Positions 10,830 through 22,300 of a DNA stretch of 64,000 nt are shown here, one piece after another. Each line of letters opens with the position of its first letter. Position 1 is the first letter of the stretch. The position numbers and the translations under genes were made by a program. This DNA comes from Oxytricha trifallax (lineage: Eukaryota > Ciliophora > Spirotrichea > Sporadotrichida > Oxytrichidae), in the NCBI GenBank assembly GCA_000711775.1, contig ARYC01001395.1, positions 1-64,000 of the forward strand. The letters run 5' to 3'. The notes below the pieces were generated by a model. It made no database searches and was not told the origin of the DNA. It saw only the letters and a program-made list of their open reading frames with translations.

Positions 10830-11239
10830 TAGAAATACATTTGAATTTGGAAAATTAATTATAATTAAATTAATAATAATTCAAAATCGTGGCAGTTAAA
10901 GTTGGCCAATTTAAACGATCTAGGGCTCATTCGATAGAGAATTCAAAATTAGCTGGACTTTACTATTGGCGGTACTATTTTATCGCATCGAGGGAGCGAG
11001 ATAACTTGAGTTTAATGTAAGGGTATAATTTAATGAATTTAGATGAGTTTAATTAAAATGAAGTTATCTCGCTCCCTCGATGAGATAAAATAGTACCGCC
11101 AATAGTAAAGTCCAGCTAATTTTGAATTCTCTATCGAATGAGCCCAAGATCGTTTAAATTGGCCAACTTTAACTGCCACAATTTTGATTTATTATTAATT
11201 TAATTATAATTAATTTTCCAAATTCAAATGTATTTCTAC
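10830..11239. repeat. Hairpin (foldback) element, family 1 copy a
   Basis: Two near-perfect inverted arms, 10830-11007 and 11061-11239 (about 178 bp each), surround a 53-bp AT-rich spacer. The inner half is GC-richer than its surroundings (GAGGGAGCGAGATAACTT at the loop side). The outer end TAGAAATACATTTG and inner GATAGAGAATTcAAAA...AGCTG are shared with the hairpin at 39512-40030. There is no ORF. It sits between the convergent 3' ends of EXO1 and the minus-strand gene. I could not define a target duplication. Confidence 0.9.
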
Positions 11240-11249
11240 AATATAAGAT

Positions 11250-14220
11250 AATTTATAATTGACACTATGTATGATTTATTTAATGCACAGTCCCTTTTTA
11301 TTCCTTGACCCTGCCTTTGTTATTTTGTAAATGATTCTTTGCAATATGATTAAACCTCAGATTCTCTAATTATATGATTTAATCATCTTTTTATCCTGCC
11401 ACTGAGTTTTAATAAGCACCATAGAGTTCAATGTGTTTCTTATAATGTTATTTTTACTTTTTAGATTGTCCTTTAATGATATAAGGGGAAATTGTCTCTG
11501 ATTTAATTGGGATTATTGATTGCTTCTATTTTTCTAATGAATTAAATCGCAAAGCTTATCCAATATTATCATCGGGAGTCTGTGAAACTTCAATGTCATT
11601 TTACAGTAAAAGATCAGCTAGATTATTAACTAATTGAGTCTAAGATTTCTTGTCCTGTTTCTAATCAAAGTCTATGGTTGCTAATTGTTTCTATTGAGAA
11701 TTTAGACTGTAATTTTCTATGAGTGTGTTTTCAACATCGTTTTGTAAGTTTATGTTTTATTCCATTATATCAAATTTAACATTGTTTAATGAATTAATTA
11801 ATAGGATAAAAAATTATTAAAATTAATATTCAAGGAACTAAACGAATAATAAATAAGCTTGATTGAATTTATTAACATTTTCCCCTGAATAATTTTGATA
11901 TTGTTTGAGTTATCGCTTTGACTATCATTAAACTCAAATTCATCATTAATCGAGAGTTAAGAATACTACTTATCATATTATTAGAAGAACTTATCTTCTT
12001 AGCTTTGAACTTCATCCTATTTCTTCAATTCCACTTTGTAATAAACAAAAATGGGTTGTTATATTGGGATATTTTATGAGTGAGTTTATTGAACCAGTTA
12101 TTAAGAGATTGGGGTATCACGAATCTCTATGCAAGCTCTAACACGTGTGTGTTAATTCAGAAGTTGAAAATTTTTCTAGGGAGATTTCTAGTTTTATTGT
12201 ATGTTTGGCTAGAGTTTCATTTGATAGATTTTAGTTATCATTTCTCTACAGAGATGACAATTTCTGGTTTATTTTGAAAGTGTGAATGCGCAGAGAAAAC
12301 AAATCCCACCATGACCACATGGCATAATCAAAATTAATAAAATTGAGATATTTAGATATTTAAATCACAGCGTCTGCTTTATCTAATAACAGATATCACA
12401 TACAGTATATATCTTCTATCGTTATTTTTGTTTTTAGTCCTTCTAAGATTTACCATATTTAGTTAACTTTTTACCTTTTCTTGTAATTTTTTCCATATCC
12501 ACTTCTTCTTCACCCCCATAGCTCTCAATTTTTTTGACAATGCTCTTTCCCTTACCTTTATTCTATAAACCTAAGAAATCTTTGAAATCCCTCAAAGTCT
12601 TAACAGTAGGTGGTATCTACACTCTATCCTGATCGCACTCACTCATATTACTTCGATATTTGATTTTGTTAAACTATTAGCTTGCATATTTCTGCAACTG
12701 TTTTATCTGCCAATATTCCAATTCTTGCATGTAATTTTGATTATTTTGAGGATTTCTCTGGTTAGAGAGCACTGTTTAGTTATAAGAATCTGATTAGTAA
12801 GTGTTCAAATTATATCCAATATTTAATGTTCTGTCGTTTTAAGTTGTCTGCCAAGGCCTGCTATCTTTGCAAGTGTTTGTTATATGATTATTTTAAGAGT
12901 GGTGATTTAATTCATTTTATGGTAAATCTGGGTTTGTATTTGTTTGAATCTAAATTGCTATTAAATTTTTCGAATATTTCGGTTTAAATAGAAGTCTTAT
13001 TTAGAATATGTATTTGAACAATTTCATAATATATATTAAAGTCACTAATTTTAATTAAATCAATTTTAAAAAAATTAGTTGGGTATACTTACACTCAAGA
13101 TAAGTAAGTCGAATTCTCTAACAACCCTTCATAGTATAGTCATCATCCAATTACTTTTTGATTATTTTTAAATCATAGAAGTCTATCTTGAGAATCTAGA
13201 GTATTATCAATATTTCGATTGAGTGAAGTTCTCTACTAATTTATCAGTAAATTATTCATAGTCATGTCTTGATCCTACTAAAACGTATTATCAAAAGTTG
13301 GCTTTTCATCTGCAATACTCAATTCTTCTTCGATGTATTAAAATGAATCCAAATATTTCAATCTTCGTTATGAGTTTAAATTAGAGTTTTTCTTTGTTAA
13401 TTATCTAGCTTTCTTAGTGTCTTTTGCAGTATTTTTCGAAGATTAAACTATTGCTTTATTTGAAGTTATAATGTTGGGAGAAGGTTAATTTACTGGCAAA
13501 GCTTAATTTTTAGGTTTTTGTATAAGTTAGAGTTTTTGGCTTAAATCTGTGAGAAATTCATGTGCAAACTATCCTATCTTCATATAATCTGAATATATAA
13601 CATTTAAAATATTAAACATTGCTTTAAATGTTTGAATGAATAAGTATTTGACACTCTATACTATAAATATAATTAAGAGCTTAATCTATAATTACAATAA
13701 ACTTAGGAATATCAGGTTTCTTCTGGCTGGAATCATAAGTCTATAAAATTTAGCTCCTAATTTTTAATCTCTCTAGTTCTCTCTGCATATTACTTTTGAT
13801 TTGCTGTGACTTATTATTCATTTAAATCTATTGAATGTTTTGTTACTACTCGGCTTAATTAAACTACTGATTTAATAATAAAAAATAAATACTTGATATA
13901 AAAGAATTAATAAAGCGAATTAAGTGATTTGAGAGTAAGTATGAATGATTAATCAACAACATAATTTAATATGTATAGTATATGTACAGTGATATAGTCT
14001 TAAATAGCTCATTTTTCTCATCATCTTCAGCATCATGATCATGATGATTTCTCTATCAATCTCGAGATCGGTGCTAATTAGGTTCCTCATGATCATAGAA
14101 TCAGAAGTAGCTCATTTTAAGTTCCATCAGTTGAAATCTTACGCACATCTCTTTTTAAGAAGGATTTTTTTAGCATCGTTGTGAAGGTCAAGTCTCCATT
14201 TTAACCTTTGATTTTTTAAT
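11250..14220 (-). CDS. Uncharacterised Gln/Asn-rich coiled-coil gene in several MDSs
   Basis: With TAA/TAG as Gln, the minus strand shows separate open blocks divided by AT-rich gaps: about 14210-13985 (acidic/His-rich, DHDAEDDEKNELFK), 13830-13650 (MQRELERLKIRSQ, KKPDIPKFIVIIDQ), 13590-13190 (FAHEFLTDLSQKL, EEELSIADEKPTFD), 13000-12390 (VKTLRDFKDFLG, GKGKSIVKKIESYGGEEE and a basic tail), 12035-11890 (acidic) and 11800-11260 (Gln-rich, SETISPYIIKGQS). Composition is rich in Gln, Asn, Lys and Ser with helical heptads. No domain was recognised. Block order and pointers were not fully resolved, so scrambling cannot be excluded. The 3' end faces EXO1 convergently. An extra minus-strand block at 14358-14540 may be its 5' part. 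Confidence 0.65.
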
Positions 14221-14357
14221 AATTTTGAGATTATAAGTTAAGTTGTAAGGTCTGAGCTTTAATTAATCATATTAAATTTAAATGTAATTAAAATCTCACT
14301 AATTAAATTTCTCTATATATAAACCTACTAGTTTAATCCTAAAATAATTAAACATTA

Positions 14358-14540
14358 TTAGGAGCAATTTAATGGAGATAGTTTGATAAAATGGAAATCA
14401 ATCTGTGAAACTTGGAGCAGGTTTTTCAATGCTTTTCCGCATATCTTTTCAAGGTTGACCTCCAGTAGGTCCTCCCTATTTAGTAGTAAGATTTTAATAA
14501 ACTTAGAATGGATATCCATAATTTTAAATTTCATTAACAT
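14358..14540 (-). CDS. Possible minus-strand exon/MDS next to TBE-like element
   Basis: 60-codon open frame with a natural-looking helical protein (NREDLLEVNLEKICGKALK). It continues open past TAA codons toward 14250 when these are read as Gln. It starts 20 bp from the oppositely oriented transposon ORF at 14561. It could be the 5' MDS of the minus-strand gene or part of the transposon. Chance cannot be excluded. Confidence 0.35.
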   Translation of the reverse strand: MLMKFKIMDIHSKFIKILLLNREDLLEVNLEKICGKALKNLLQVSQIDFHFIKLSPLNCS

Positions 14541-14560
14541 TTCTAGAAAGAGGAAGCAAG

Positions 14561-15351
14561 ATGGAGTCTATGAATGATGCAATGAAGAGAATTTAATCTC
14601 AAGATTTAATAGGAAAATTTCGAAGTAAAGAGGACCTTTATAGATATTTGGTATAGCAAGGTAAGTTCTTAAGTAAGATTAATAAATCCATTATAGTTGG
14701 ATTGTTCTTGCCAACTTAGGAGGGAACTAGAATCTCATTCTTAAAAGCCTTACTTAGTCAAGAGAAAAAAGCTTTTAAGTCTAATGAAATTAGGATGATA
14801 GAGATACCTAACTACCCTGAAATATCAGTGACAAACCTCTATGACGATGCTATGAGTGATCCAGAAGTAGCTATCTACCTTCCATCAAAGCTTCAGCTCT
14901 CAAATAAGTTGCCAGAGAGAAACTTCTTCTTTGGTGTTCTTGCAACTCTGAAACCTGAGTACTTAAATGAAGTTATTTAAGAAGCTCATAAGAAACGCTA
15001 CAGCATCTCTCCTGAAGAAAAAGAGAAGCAAGGTATTAAAATAAGTGATACCTGGCTGTAGGAACTTTAAAAGCATCCTTTCATCTCAAGTAAGCTTAGT
15101 CTTCTAACTTTATAGAAAAACCTGGTACTGCTATATACTTGATGAAAGAGCGCAGCAAATTAAACAGAGAGAGAAAGTCTCAAGTAAAACATGAATTGAG
15201 TAAGAGGCTCTTCAAAGATTTATAAAAGCCAGAAGAGATGAACATAGATGCAGGAGCTGGCACTAAGAGAAGAAACATAGGCCCAAGCAAGCCTTAAGAG
15301 GAAGAAAAGAAAGAGAAGCCAAATCCCTTTGCGGGCAAATTTAATATGTGA
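14561..15351 (+). CDS. TBE 22-kDa-type accessory protein ORF (one frameshift)
   Basis: The ATG at 14561 begins a clean frame (TAA/TAG = Gln) of about 185 codons running to near 15100. One frameshift follows, then FIEKPGTAIYLMKERSK and a basic, Lys/Glu-rich tail ending at TGA 15349-15351. Its central part (IPNYPEISVTNLYDDA...YLPS...LKPEYLNEVIQEAHKKR) aligns by eye with the broken minus-strand ORF at 2574-3390 in the other transposon. The protein is mostly helical, with no membrane segment or known motif. TBE elements carry a 22-kDa ORF of unknown function beside the transposase; this ORF would be about 30 kDa if restored. It lies tail-to-tail with the transposase. Confidence 0.7.
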
Positions 15352-15357
15352 ACTTAT

Positions 15358-16408
15358 TCATTCGCTTAAATCTAAAACTTATTTATATACACAAAATCTC
15401 CCTTCTCTTGCGCATACTTTAGCTTTATTATCGCTGACTCTCTAAGCAGCACTCTTAATAAAGTCGACTGTATCTATTTTTAAATCATGCATCAGATGGT
15501 AGAGCAGCAATTTTTTTATAATGACCTTTCAATAATCCCCAATATAATTCAATTCCATTGAACTAAGGGCTGTAAGGAACATTAATTGCAGGTGTTATAT
15601 TTAGCCTTTCATATTCCTTCCTTGAGTCTTTAGTTTTATGAACTGACAAGTTATTAACGGATAGAATAATCTCTTAGTCAGCGTACTTATCTCTGAGTCA
15701 TTGCAAGAACTTAATATATAATTCAGTCTTTATAGAACGAGGTTGAATAACATAAGTCTCGAGGCCACTATCTTCACTTATTCCACCAAGAATAGCATGA
15801 GTTTACACCTTAACATTTTAGTCATAAACTTCTATATTACTATACCTCTTATAACAAGACCTTGATATAAAGGTTATGAATGTAAATACTGCCTCATCAG
15901 CGTTTATAAACTTTATATTATCCTCTTATGACCTCTGCATTTAATCGAATATATAATTTAAATTAGTCTTATAAAATGGAACATTAAAGTCAATCACTCT
16001 CTTAATGCGATTGACTGTCTTGTAAGATATTCCGTTCTTTTTATATATGTTAGCTATCGATTAAGCAAATATATGAAGCTCAGGAAATTAGCGATGAAAC
16101 ATCACAGTCCTCAAGGCCAAAGAGAAGTGAGCCCAGTATTTAAGAGTCTTATCATTTATAAGATAATCGATATGATGCTGCTAAAATTTTGAGGGTCTCT
16201 TAGCCTTAGAATCAAGATGCTATCTCTTTAAATTCAATGCTAATAGACAATGTTGCCTCAAAGTTGCTGGAGAATTATGGAGTAGCCTTGCTATAAACGT
16301 ATAATTCAGAACAGGCTTGAGTTATTCACTATATTCATCACATCCATATCGCAACTTAAACAATAAATCTATATACTCACTGTCATAAACTGACCCCAAA
16401 CCTCGCAT
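15358..16408 (-). CDS. TBE-type 42-kDa DDE transposase, nearly intact
   Basis: ATG (CAT at 16406-16408) to TGA at 15358-15360 gives about 350 codons, the size of TBE 42-kDa transposases. An N-terminal helical region is followed by an HTH (IANIYKKNGISYKTVNRIKR) and the catalytic core. The first Asp lies in NADEAVF (15896-15898). The second position reads SVNNLSVHKT with Asn (15653-15655) where the family has Asp. Glu lies in YSPQFNGIELYWGLLK (15548-15550), 35 residues later. Breaks: a TGA after IKFLQ (about 15700) and a one-base frameshift near 15500, after which a C-terminal FIKSAAQRVSDNKAK helix follows. The lost Asp, the TGA and the frameshift each argue against activity. It belongs to the Tc1/mariner/IS630 superfamily. 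Confidence 0.88.
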
Positions 16409-16546
16409 ATACTCACTTAAAATACTAATATTTAAACATTAAACCCCTACATAAACCCTATTAAAACCCTAAAAAAGTATGCACTCATAGTCTACTTTTA
16501 TCAATCAAAAACTCAATCAAACTACTGAAAGGGTTTTGGGGTTTTT
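16409..16546. repeat. Telomere-like terminal repeat of TBE-like element
   Basis: Ends in GGGTTTTGGGGTTTTT at 16531-16546. Inside are TCAATCAAAAACTCAATCA and several degenerate CCCTA/CCCCTA units. Reverse-complemented, the order C4A4-C4, AGT, TTTTGATTGAT matches the ends of the element at 17318-18371. Confidence 0.8.
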
Positions 16547-16838
16547 AATGTCCTTTGTATCAAGCAAATACCTTCTTTCAGCTGTGTCTAATTTCGTTTC
16601 CTCAATAATTTCTGCCTGCAAATGTTGCTTAGCTTCGTTGAGAATATCGCACATCAGTAAATGCTGAGTGCTATCTCAAAACTACTACAAGAAAGTCCAA
16701 GTAGTTATAAGCGATCTTGAAGTGTTTTCATTGCATAAAGTTTTTAAAGCTTGATTAAAATGTAGTGTTTGCAGGCGACTTATAAAATCCTCTAACTTTT
16801 GTAGAAACTTTTATATTTCTTGTGAATAATTTATTTTA
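16547..16838 (-). pseudogene. Gene fragment paralogous to the 26-kb gene, cut by TBE end
   Basis: On the minus strand SQEIQKFLQKLEDF...LHFNQALKTLCNE matches SQETLDFLQKLDEF...LHFNQVVKTLSKE of the gene at 26076. After a frameshift, NYLDFLVVVLRQHSAFTDV and then DILNEAKQHLQAE...AERRYLLD match NYLANLIVLLKKHSKFTEV and NLLIEVQQHLKAK...DERRFSLE. Two frame changes (near 16720 and 16630) break it. Homology stops where the telomere-like transposon end begins. Either the TBE-like element inserted into a paralogue or this is one MDS of it. Function is unknown, as for the 26-kb gene. Confidence 0.68.
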
Positions 16839-17317
16839 AATTGTTTTTAATTATAATTTTATTTATATTTATTCATAATAAAAGCATATTCAATTACATT
16901 AAATTAAATATTTAAATCTTAACTTTGAAAAATATTTCAGTTTTATTATTAAGTGTCTAAATTCTTATTTTAAAGACATTAAATTATTTAAATTGTTAAA
17001 ATTATATTTATAAAAAATCAAGTCGTATATAATAAACAATAAGATTAAAGATGAATTAGAATGATCACCTAAAAATTTAGTGAAACCTATTAACTTTATT
17101 AAACTTAAATATAAAGTATTTATGAATTTGACTATCATTCTAGATTCACAAGAAATTCAAGTTTGCTTTACTAAATAGCTCTTAAATTTCAATAAAATTA
17201 CCAAAGATTAATAATTCTAAAGAGCTTAATTATGGATTAAAAGTGAGAGAAAATTAGAGAATTTTTGTAATCCAGTAAATGAGAAAGCTAAATTAACTTT
17301 TTTTATGTTTGCATATT
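16839..17317. other. AT-rich spacer
   Basis: Very AT-rich, no convincing frame. It separates the gene fragment from the MITE. Confidence 0.4.
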
Positions 17318-18371
17318 CAAAACCCCAAAACCCCTTAATTAGTTTTATATATGTTTTGATTGATGAGGGTAATGTGGGGAATTAGGATTTCTTTGTGTTG
17401 GTGGGGGGGATCCTTTTTACTCTAATTATGAAAATACGAAAGATTTATATTATAATTTTTTTAATACTCAACTTATGTTATCCCATTATTATATTATTAT
17501 AAGTATTGTAGAGCAATTTTATTTGAAAAAGATAAGTTTGACTGACATTTTCTTCTGTTTTTCATATTTTTCATTAATATATTTTTATCCAACACAAAAA
17601 TGTTTATAAGCTGACGTAAAATATAAATAAAGAATATGGATAAAATGAGTGTTTTCAAGGTGAGTGATAGAAACCTTTTTGCAATGTTTTTGTTCTAAAA
17701 GTATTATAAATGTATATCAATCTTAAATTTGTCTGTTTATAACTTTTTATAAATTCTTAGACACCTATTAAATATGAGAATCTTAAAGGAGGTTTAGCCT
17801 ATAGGGAGAAATGGATATAGTTAGCGAAAACTTTAACAAATTTCAGAGGATTTCCATTAAAACCAATTAAATTCTATTAAATTAGGACTAAATTTGTTTA
17901 AATTTAATTAGTACAGGTACTAAATCCATTTAATTTTAATTAATACCAATTTAATAGTACCAAAACTTAATTAGAACCTAGTTTTAAACTTAATAAGTTT
18001 TAATGCAAGAGTTCCAAAATGGATCAAAACCTTTGGTACCATGTACTAAAATATTAAAACTATATTAATACAAAAGAATTTCAAAAAATGGAGTCTCATA
18101 GAATTATACGAAACAGTTTTGATAAAACTCAGATAGTTTAAATAAATAAGTAAAGCAAAGAAAATATGCAAATCCATTTAATTTTTCAAAGTTAACATAT
18201 TTCTACATAGCATTTATATAGATGTAGAAAAATTATCAATATCATGAAAATAATAAATAATATCGAATCTGACATAAAAAATGAAATCTATAAAAAAGAA
18301 ACACGAATCCCCAACATTACACTCATCAATCAAAATACATATAAAACTCATTAAGGGGTTTTGGGGTTTTG
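17318..18371. mobile_element. Non-autonomous TBE-like element (MITE) copy A
   Basis: 1054 bp with terminal inverted repeats. The left end is CAAAACCCCAAAACCCC (17318-17334) followed by TTAATTAGTTTTATATATG and TTTTGATTGATGAGGG. The right end at 18300-18371 is the complement, ending GGGGTTTTGGGGTTTTG. Outside trinucleotides are ATT (left) and AGT (right), both ANT as in TBE targets but not identical. The interior has no ORF. A block at about 17870-18010 with repeated TTTAATTAGTAC/GGTACTAAAT words is shared with copy C near 63.0 kb. TIR similarity to the TBE-like element at 14.5-16.5 kb suggests mobilisation by that transposase. Confidence 0.88.
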
Positions 18372-19323
18372 AGTGTTACTCTCTAAGTCGATTATTGACT
18401 TTTTAATTATTATTATACCCAAAAATCACAGTTTTAAGTATTATGTATAATATAAGGGCCTCTAGAGCGTGTCACAAAAGGGTTAGTGGGTTTATAATAT
18501 ATACATTATTTTCTTTTAAATTATATATCTAATTTTTTTAATTTTCTAAATATATACATAATTATTTAATAATTTGAATAAATAATGGACTATAACAGGC
18601 GACTATAATAAGCATAAAAAAATAACAATTTTATGAATAGTCAATTTAAAAATAGAAATTCAAATTGATCTTCTGAAATTAGTTAACCATCTTCTTCAAG
18701 TGGGAATGTATCAGAATAATAGCAAGATCATTATTAAATTAAAAATTGATATATAATGTTATTAATAATTGATAAAAACGAATTTTTAAAGATGATCAAT
18801 CTAAATATGTAATTAATCACATTCCATCAAATATACAATCTAATGCATAGTAAATTATATTTTATTAATACAAGTAATTATATTAAAAATATAATAAAAA
18901 TATATAAATTTTACTTATTAGTAGGAACAGAGTGTTTTATTTTGATATTATTATAAATAAATTTAATTTAAATTTATATAAAATAAGAGTGCTAAAGAGT
19001 AAGTTATAGTATACAAATTTTAATACATAGAAATTTAAATTTCTATTAAATTGATCATAATTAATAAATTTATTTATATTTATCAGATTATCATTAATAA
19101 ATTTATGATTTATAGAAAAGAACGGGGAGTAATTAATAATTTAAAACTTCAAATGTAAAATTAACAATTCAATAAAGACAATTTAATTGTTAAATATTGT
19201 TGAATTATATAAAAAATTGTTTTAATTCTTCTTTATAAATTAAGATAAGAATGGTAGCATGTTTGTATAAGAAGTTATAATCAGAAATTCTTAAGAAATA
19301 AGTTACATAGAGGAGTAGAAGAG
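18372..19323. other. AT-rich spacer upstream of OSCA/TMEM63 gene
   Basis: Mostly noncoding. A short Ser-rich frame near 18635-18760 (SSEISQPSSSSGN) is open apart from one TGA and may be chance. The promoter of the next gene should lie at the right end, but no element is identifiable. Confidence 0.35.
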
Positions 19324-22300
19324 CATGAATCATAACATGAGGAGTGATCAAAATTTCGATGACGATGACGATTTAGTCATACATAGAATCAATCAAGCTT
19401 CGCATGAATCTTATTATTTAACATTAATAATCAAAACTTATAAAGTGTTACGGTTCCTCTAACATATAAAAATACTCTAAGTATTTCATATTGAGATACT
19501 TTTTATAAATTTTAGATTATATCATCAAAATATACATATATTAGAATGATTATTTAAGCATGAAGATGAATTTCATTAGCGTTAACATGATTAAAGCGTA
19601 ATAAACTAAAACGTAAGAGAACGCATACCAAATTACGCTATGTCAGAGGACAAGAGAGAAGCAAGAGTTTAAACAGGCGCTTCAATACAATCTGATCAAG
19701 AAATTAGGCCAAATTCAGATTAGATTAGGAATGTATTGAAAAGATAATAGAATTAATAGAGACTAGGAGGAGAATAATAGCTTCAATATAACTATGAAAT
19801 AGACCACTAAATTAAATATTTATGAAAAATTTGTTTAAGAAATATTAAGAAAACAATTATGATAGTAATTTTTAAAATTAAAAATTAATGAGGGAAACCA
19901 GGAAGACTATTAATACTTTGATCCAGAAGCACTTGATTAAATAATAAACATATAAGCTAATGACATAAACAATGATAATTTGGACGAGGATTAAGGTGTT
20001 ATATTAAAGTATTTAAATTATTACTCAATATTAAGAAAATTTTAATATATAATCACTTTGTATGGATATATTACAGATGATTCAAGAAAGATTTAGTCTA
20101 AACGGGGGTAATTAGGATCAGATCAGATAGTCAGTTTAATAAATTGCATAAATTTAATAAAATAATCAAATCCAAAATGAACAAAGACATTCAAGAAATA
20201 GCAAAGTTGAAATTAAGGACGCTTCTAATGGTCTTTCCTATACTAGAATGAAGCAAGTTTTTAATATAAGACATCCCAGAAGAGTGAAAAATGGTCAGAG
20301 ATCTTCTTATAGATTGTTTTGTACTAGAACCGGTTGGCACTGTCCCAGTAAATCATGCAGAAAATCTGATATTTAAGAGTTGGGAGTGGGTCTATCAGTT
20401 TACTTTAAAATGCTCAAATTCTTTATGCTGATGTTTCCATGGTTTGCATTCTTAAGCATCCCAGCATACTTTTTGTACTATACAGGAAATAAAACTGAAG
20501 AATAAAAGGTCTATGTAAAGTACGTCTTGTCAGTCTTCTCCCTTGGAAATATTGGGTAATGTAAGTGATTCTTAAACTCTTAGTGATTTGTATTCTATAG
20601 CTTAATCAACTTGTAATTACGGAGATCTGGCTGCTTAGACATAGATAGCTATTCCTTTGTTCTGTTCTTATGGAATTTAAGAATTTTTTCCTTTTTATTT
20701 CTATTAACTTTCGAAAAGATAAGTGTCTATGGTTTAGCAAATGACAATTCAAAATGCCCAATAGACAATTATCAAAAATTAGAGTTAAATTCCTAATGTA
20801 ATTCTGAGGCATTTCAAGCTTCATATCTCCAGAGAGTAAATCAAAGATTTGCGAATTAATGTTATGATAAATCATCCTGTAATATGACTATATAATACTT
20901 AGATTTCACATCTTCATGCTAAACTTAAATTATGCAAAATGGTGTCTCTAGTTAACCTAATTCGATATACATATAAGCTCTATGTCAAGAGATTTACATA
21001 TACATACCATAGTTTGATGTGTCAATAAGTAGGGAAAATTTGGGTTTTATCGTTGTCATTTTGGATGTTGCAATTGTTTTAAGCCTTATTATTTCGCTCT
21101 ACATGTAAGAACTTTAAAGAATTAAAAATTTTATTTATAGATTAGAGAAGTATGAAACGATCGAGGACAAAGAAATCAATGAGAGTTTACTAAAAGCCGA
21201 ACATTTTGCTGTTGTCATTAAGAAGCTGCAACCTCGAGAAGAATTTAATAGTATCAAAGAACTAAAAGCCTTGCTTTGGAATCACCTTGAATAAGTTGTT
21301 ATAAAATATATAAAATTCTTTTTAAAATTAGTCATAACTATAAATAGGAACCATCAATTTAGAATGATCAAAATATAGCAAATAATCAAAAAATTATGAA
21401 CATTCATTTTGGTTTATCAGATTTTAGTAAACTAAAAATTCTCATATAAATCTACAACCTTATTAAAGAACAACTAAGAATAGAAGTTAGGATGTAATTT
21501 GACTCTGAGAAAAAAGTTAAACATGATAAAAATTTGATTAAGGTTTTGCAAAAAATTGATAAACTTGTTGTAAAATATTAGAATTATGATTTGGAAAATA
21601 ACAATCACGTAATAAACGCATATGTAACGTTTAGATCAGTCTAAGGCAAAGAAAGAATTGTATAAGCTTTTAAAGCAGGGAAATGTCGTAGATGTTGCAT
21701 TGCAAATTTCTGTTTTTCAAAAAGGTACAAGAAAAAAAAGTTTTTAGGAAAGTGGCTTCAAGTCAAGCCTGCTGTAGCACCAGATCTTATCATATGGGAG
21801 AATCTAAAAGTAGGGAAAGCAGGCAGATGTTTCAGAGTTATGCTAATATCATTTATAACCATAGTATTAATAGTTGATACTTTCTTAATAATTATGATTG
21901 GTAGATCTTAGTAGGCAGATATTAAAAAACAAATTCCTCAAATAGATTGCCCAGATTTTGATATAACCAAGGATCAAGCATTGAAAGATTAGCTTAGAGA
22001 TGAGGGATAAAGACAAGGTTTTATGCATTGCTATTGCAAAAGTTAACTATATAAAATTAGCTTGGATATTCTATACATTGATTTTTATGGGCATAAATAT
22101 TGCAAAGACTGGTTTGAACTGTACACTCTTCGAACAGTTTAGTGTATCTTGTGGCTTTTGGTATAAGTTTTGTCAATTTGCTTGTGAAAACCATTTTGAG
22201 ATGTAAATTCTTAAAATTTTAATTAATCTCTCTGCTATAGTCATCTCTTAATTTGAAAATGCTCATAATAAAACCAATCTTATTCTATCAAGCATGTAAA

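Larger units (their letters stand above)
14541..16546. mobile_element. TBE-like transposon with 42-kDa-class transposase (left end not found)
   Basis: Contains the accessory ORF (+, 14561-15351) and the transposase (-, 16408-15358), convergent and 6 bp apart. The right terminus at about 16531-16546 is G3T4G4T5, with an inner TIR resembling that of the 17.3-kb MITE (TTTTGATTGAT motif seen on the complementary strand). AAT follows directly, which fits the ANT target preference of TBE elements. No matching C4A4 terminus is seen left of 14561, so the left end is lost, diverged, or further left. It abuts a gene fragment at 16547-16838. Confidence 0.75.

Noticed and set aside
17315..18374. Perfect 3-bp target duplication for MITE copy A
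   Set aside because: The flanks are ATT and AGT: both fit ANT but are not identical, so no exact duplication is claimed.
20606..20875. 89-codon minus-strand ORF
   Set aside because: Shadow of the Cys-rich extracellular part of the plus-strand OSCA/TMEM63 gene, which has clear homology and splice/IES structure.
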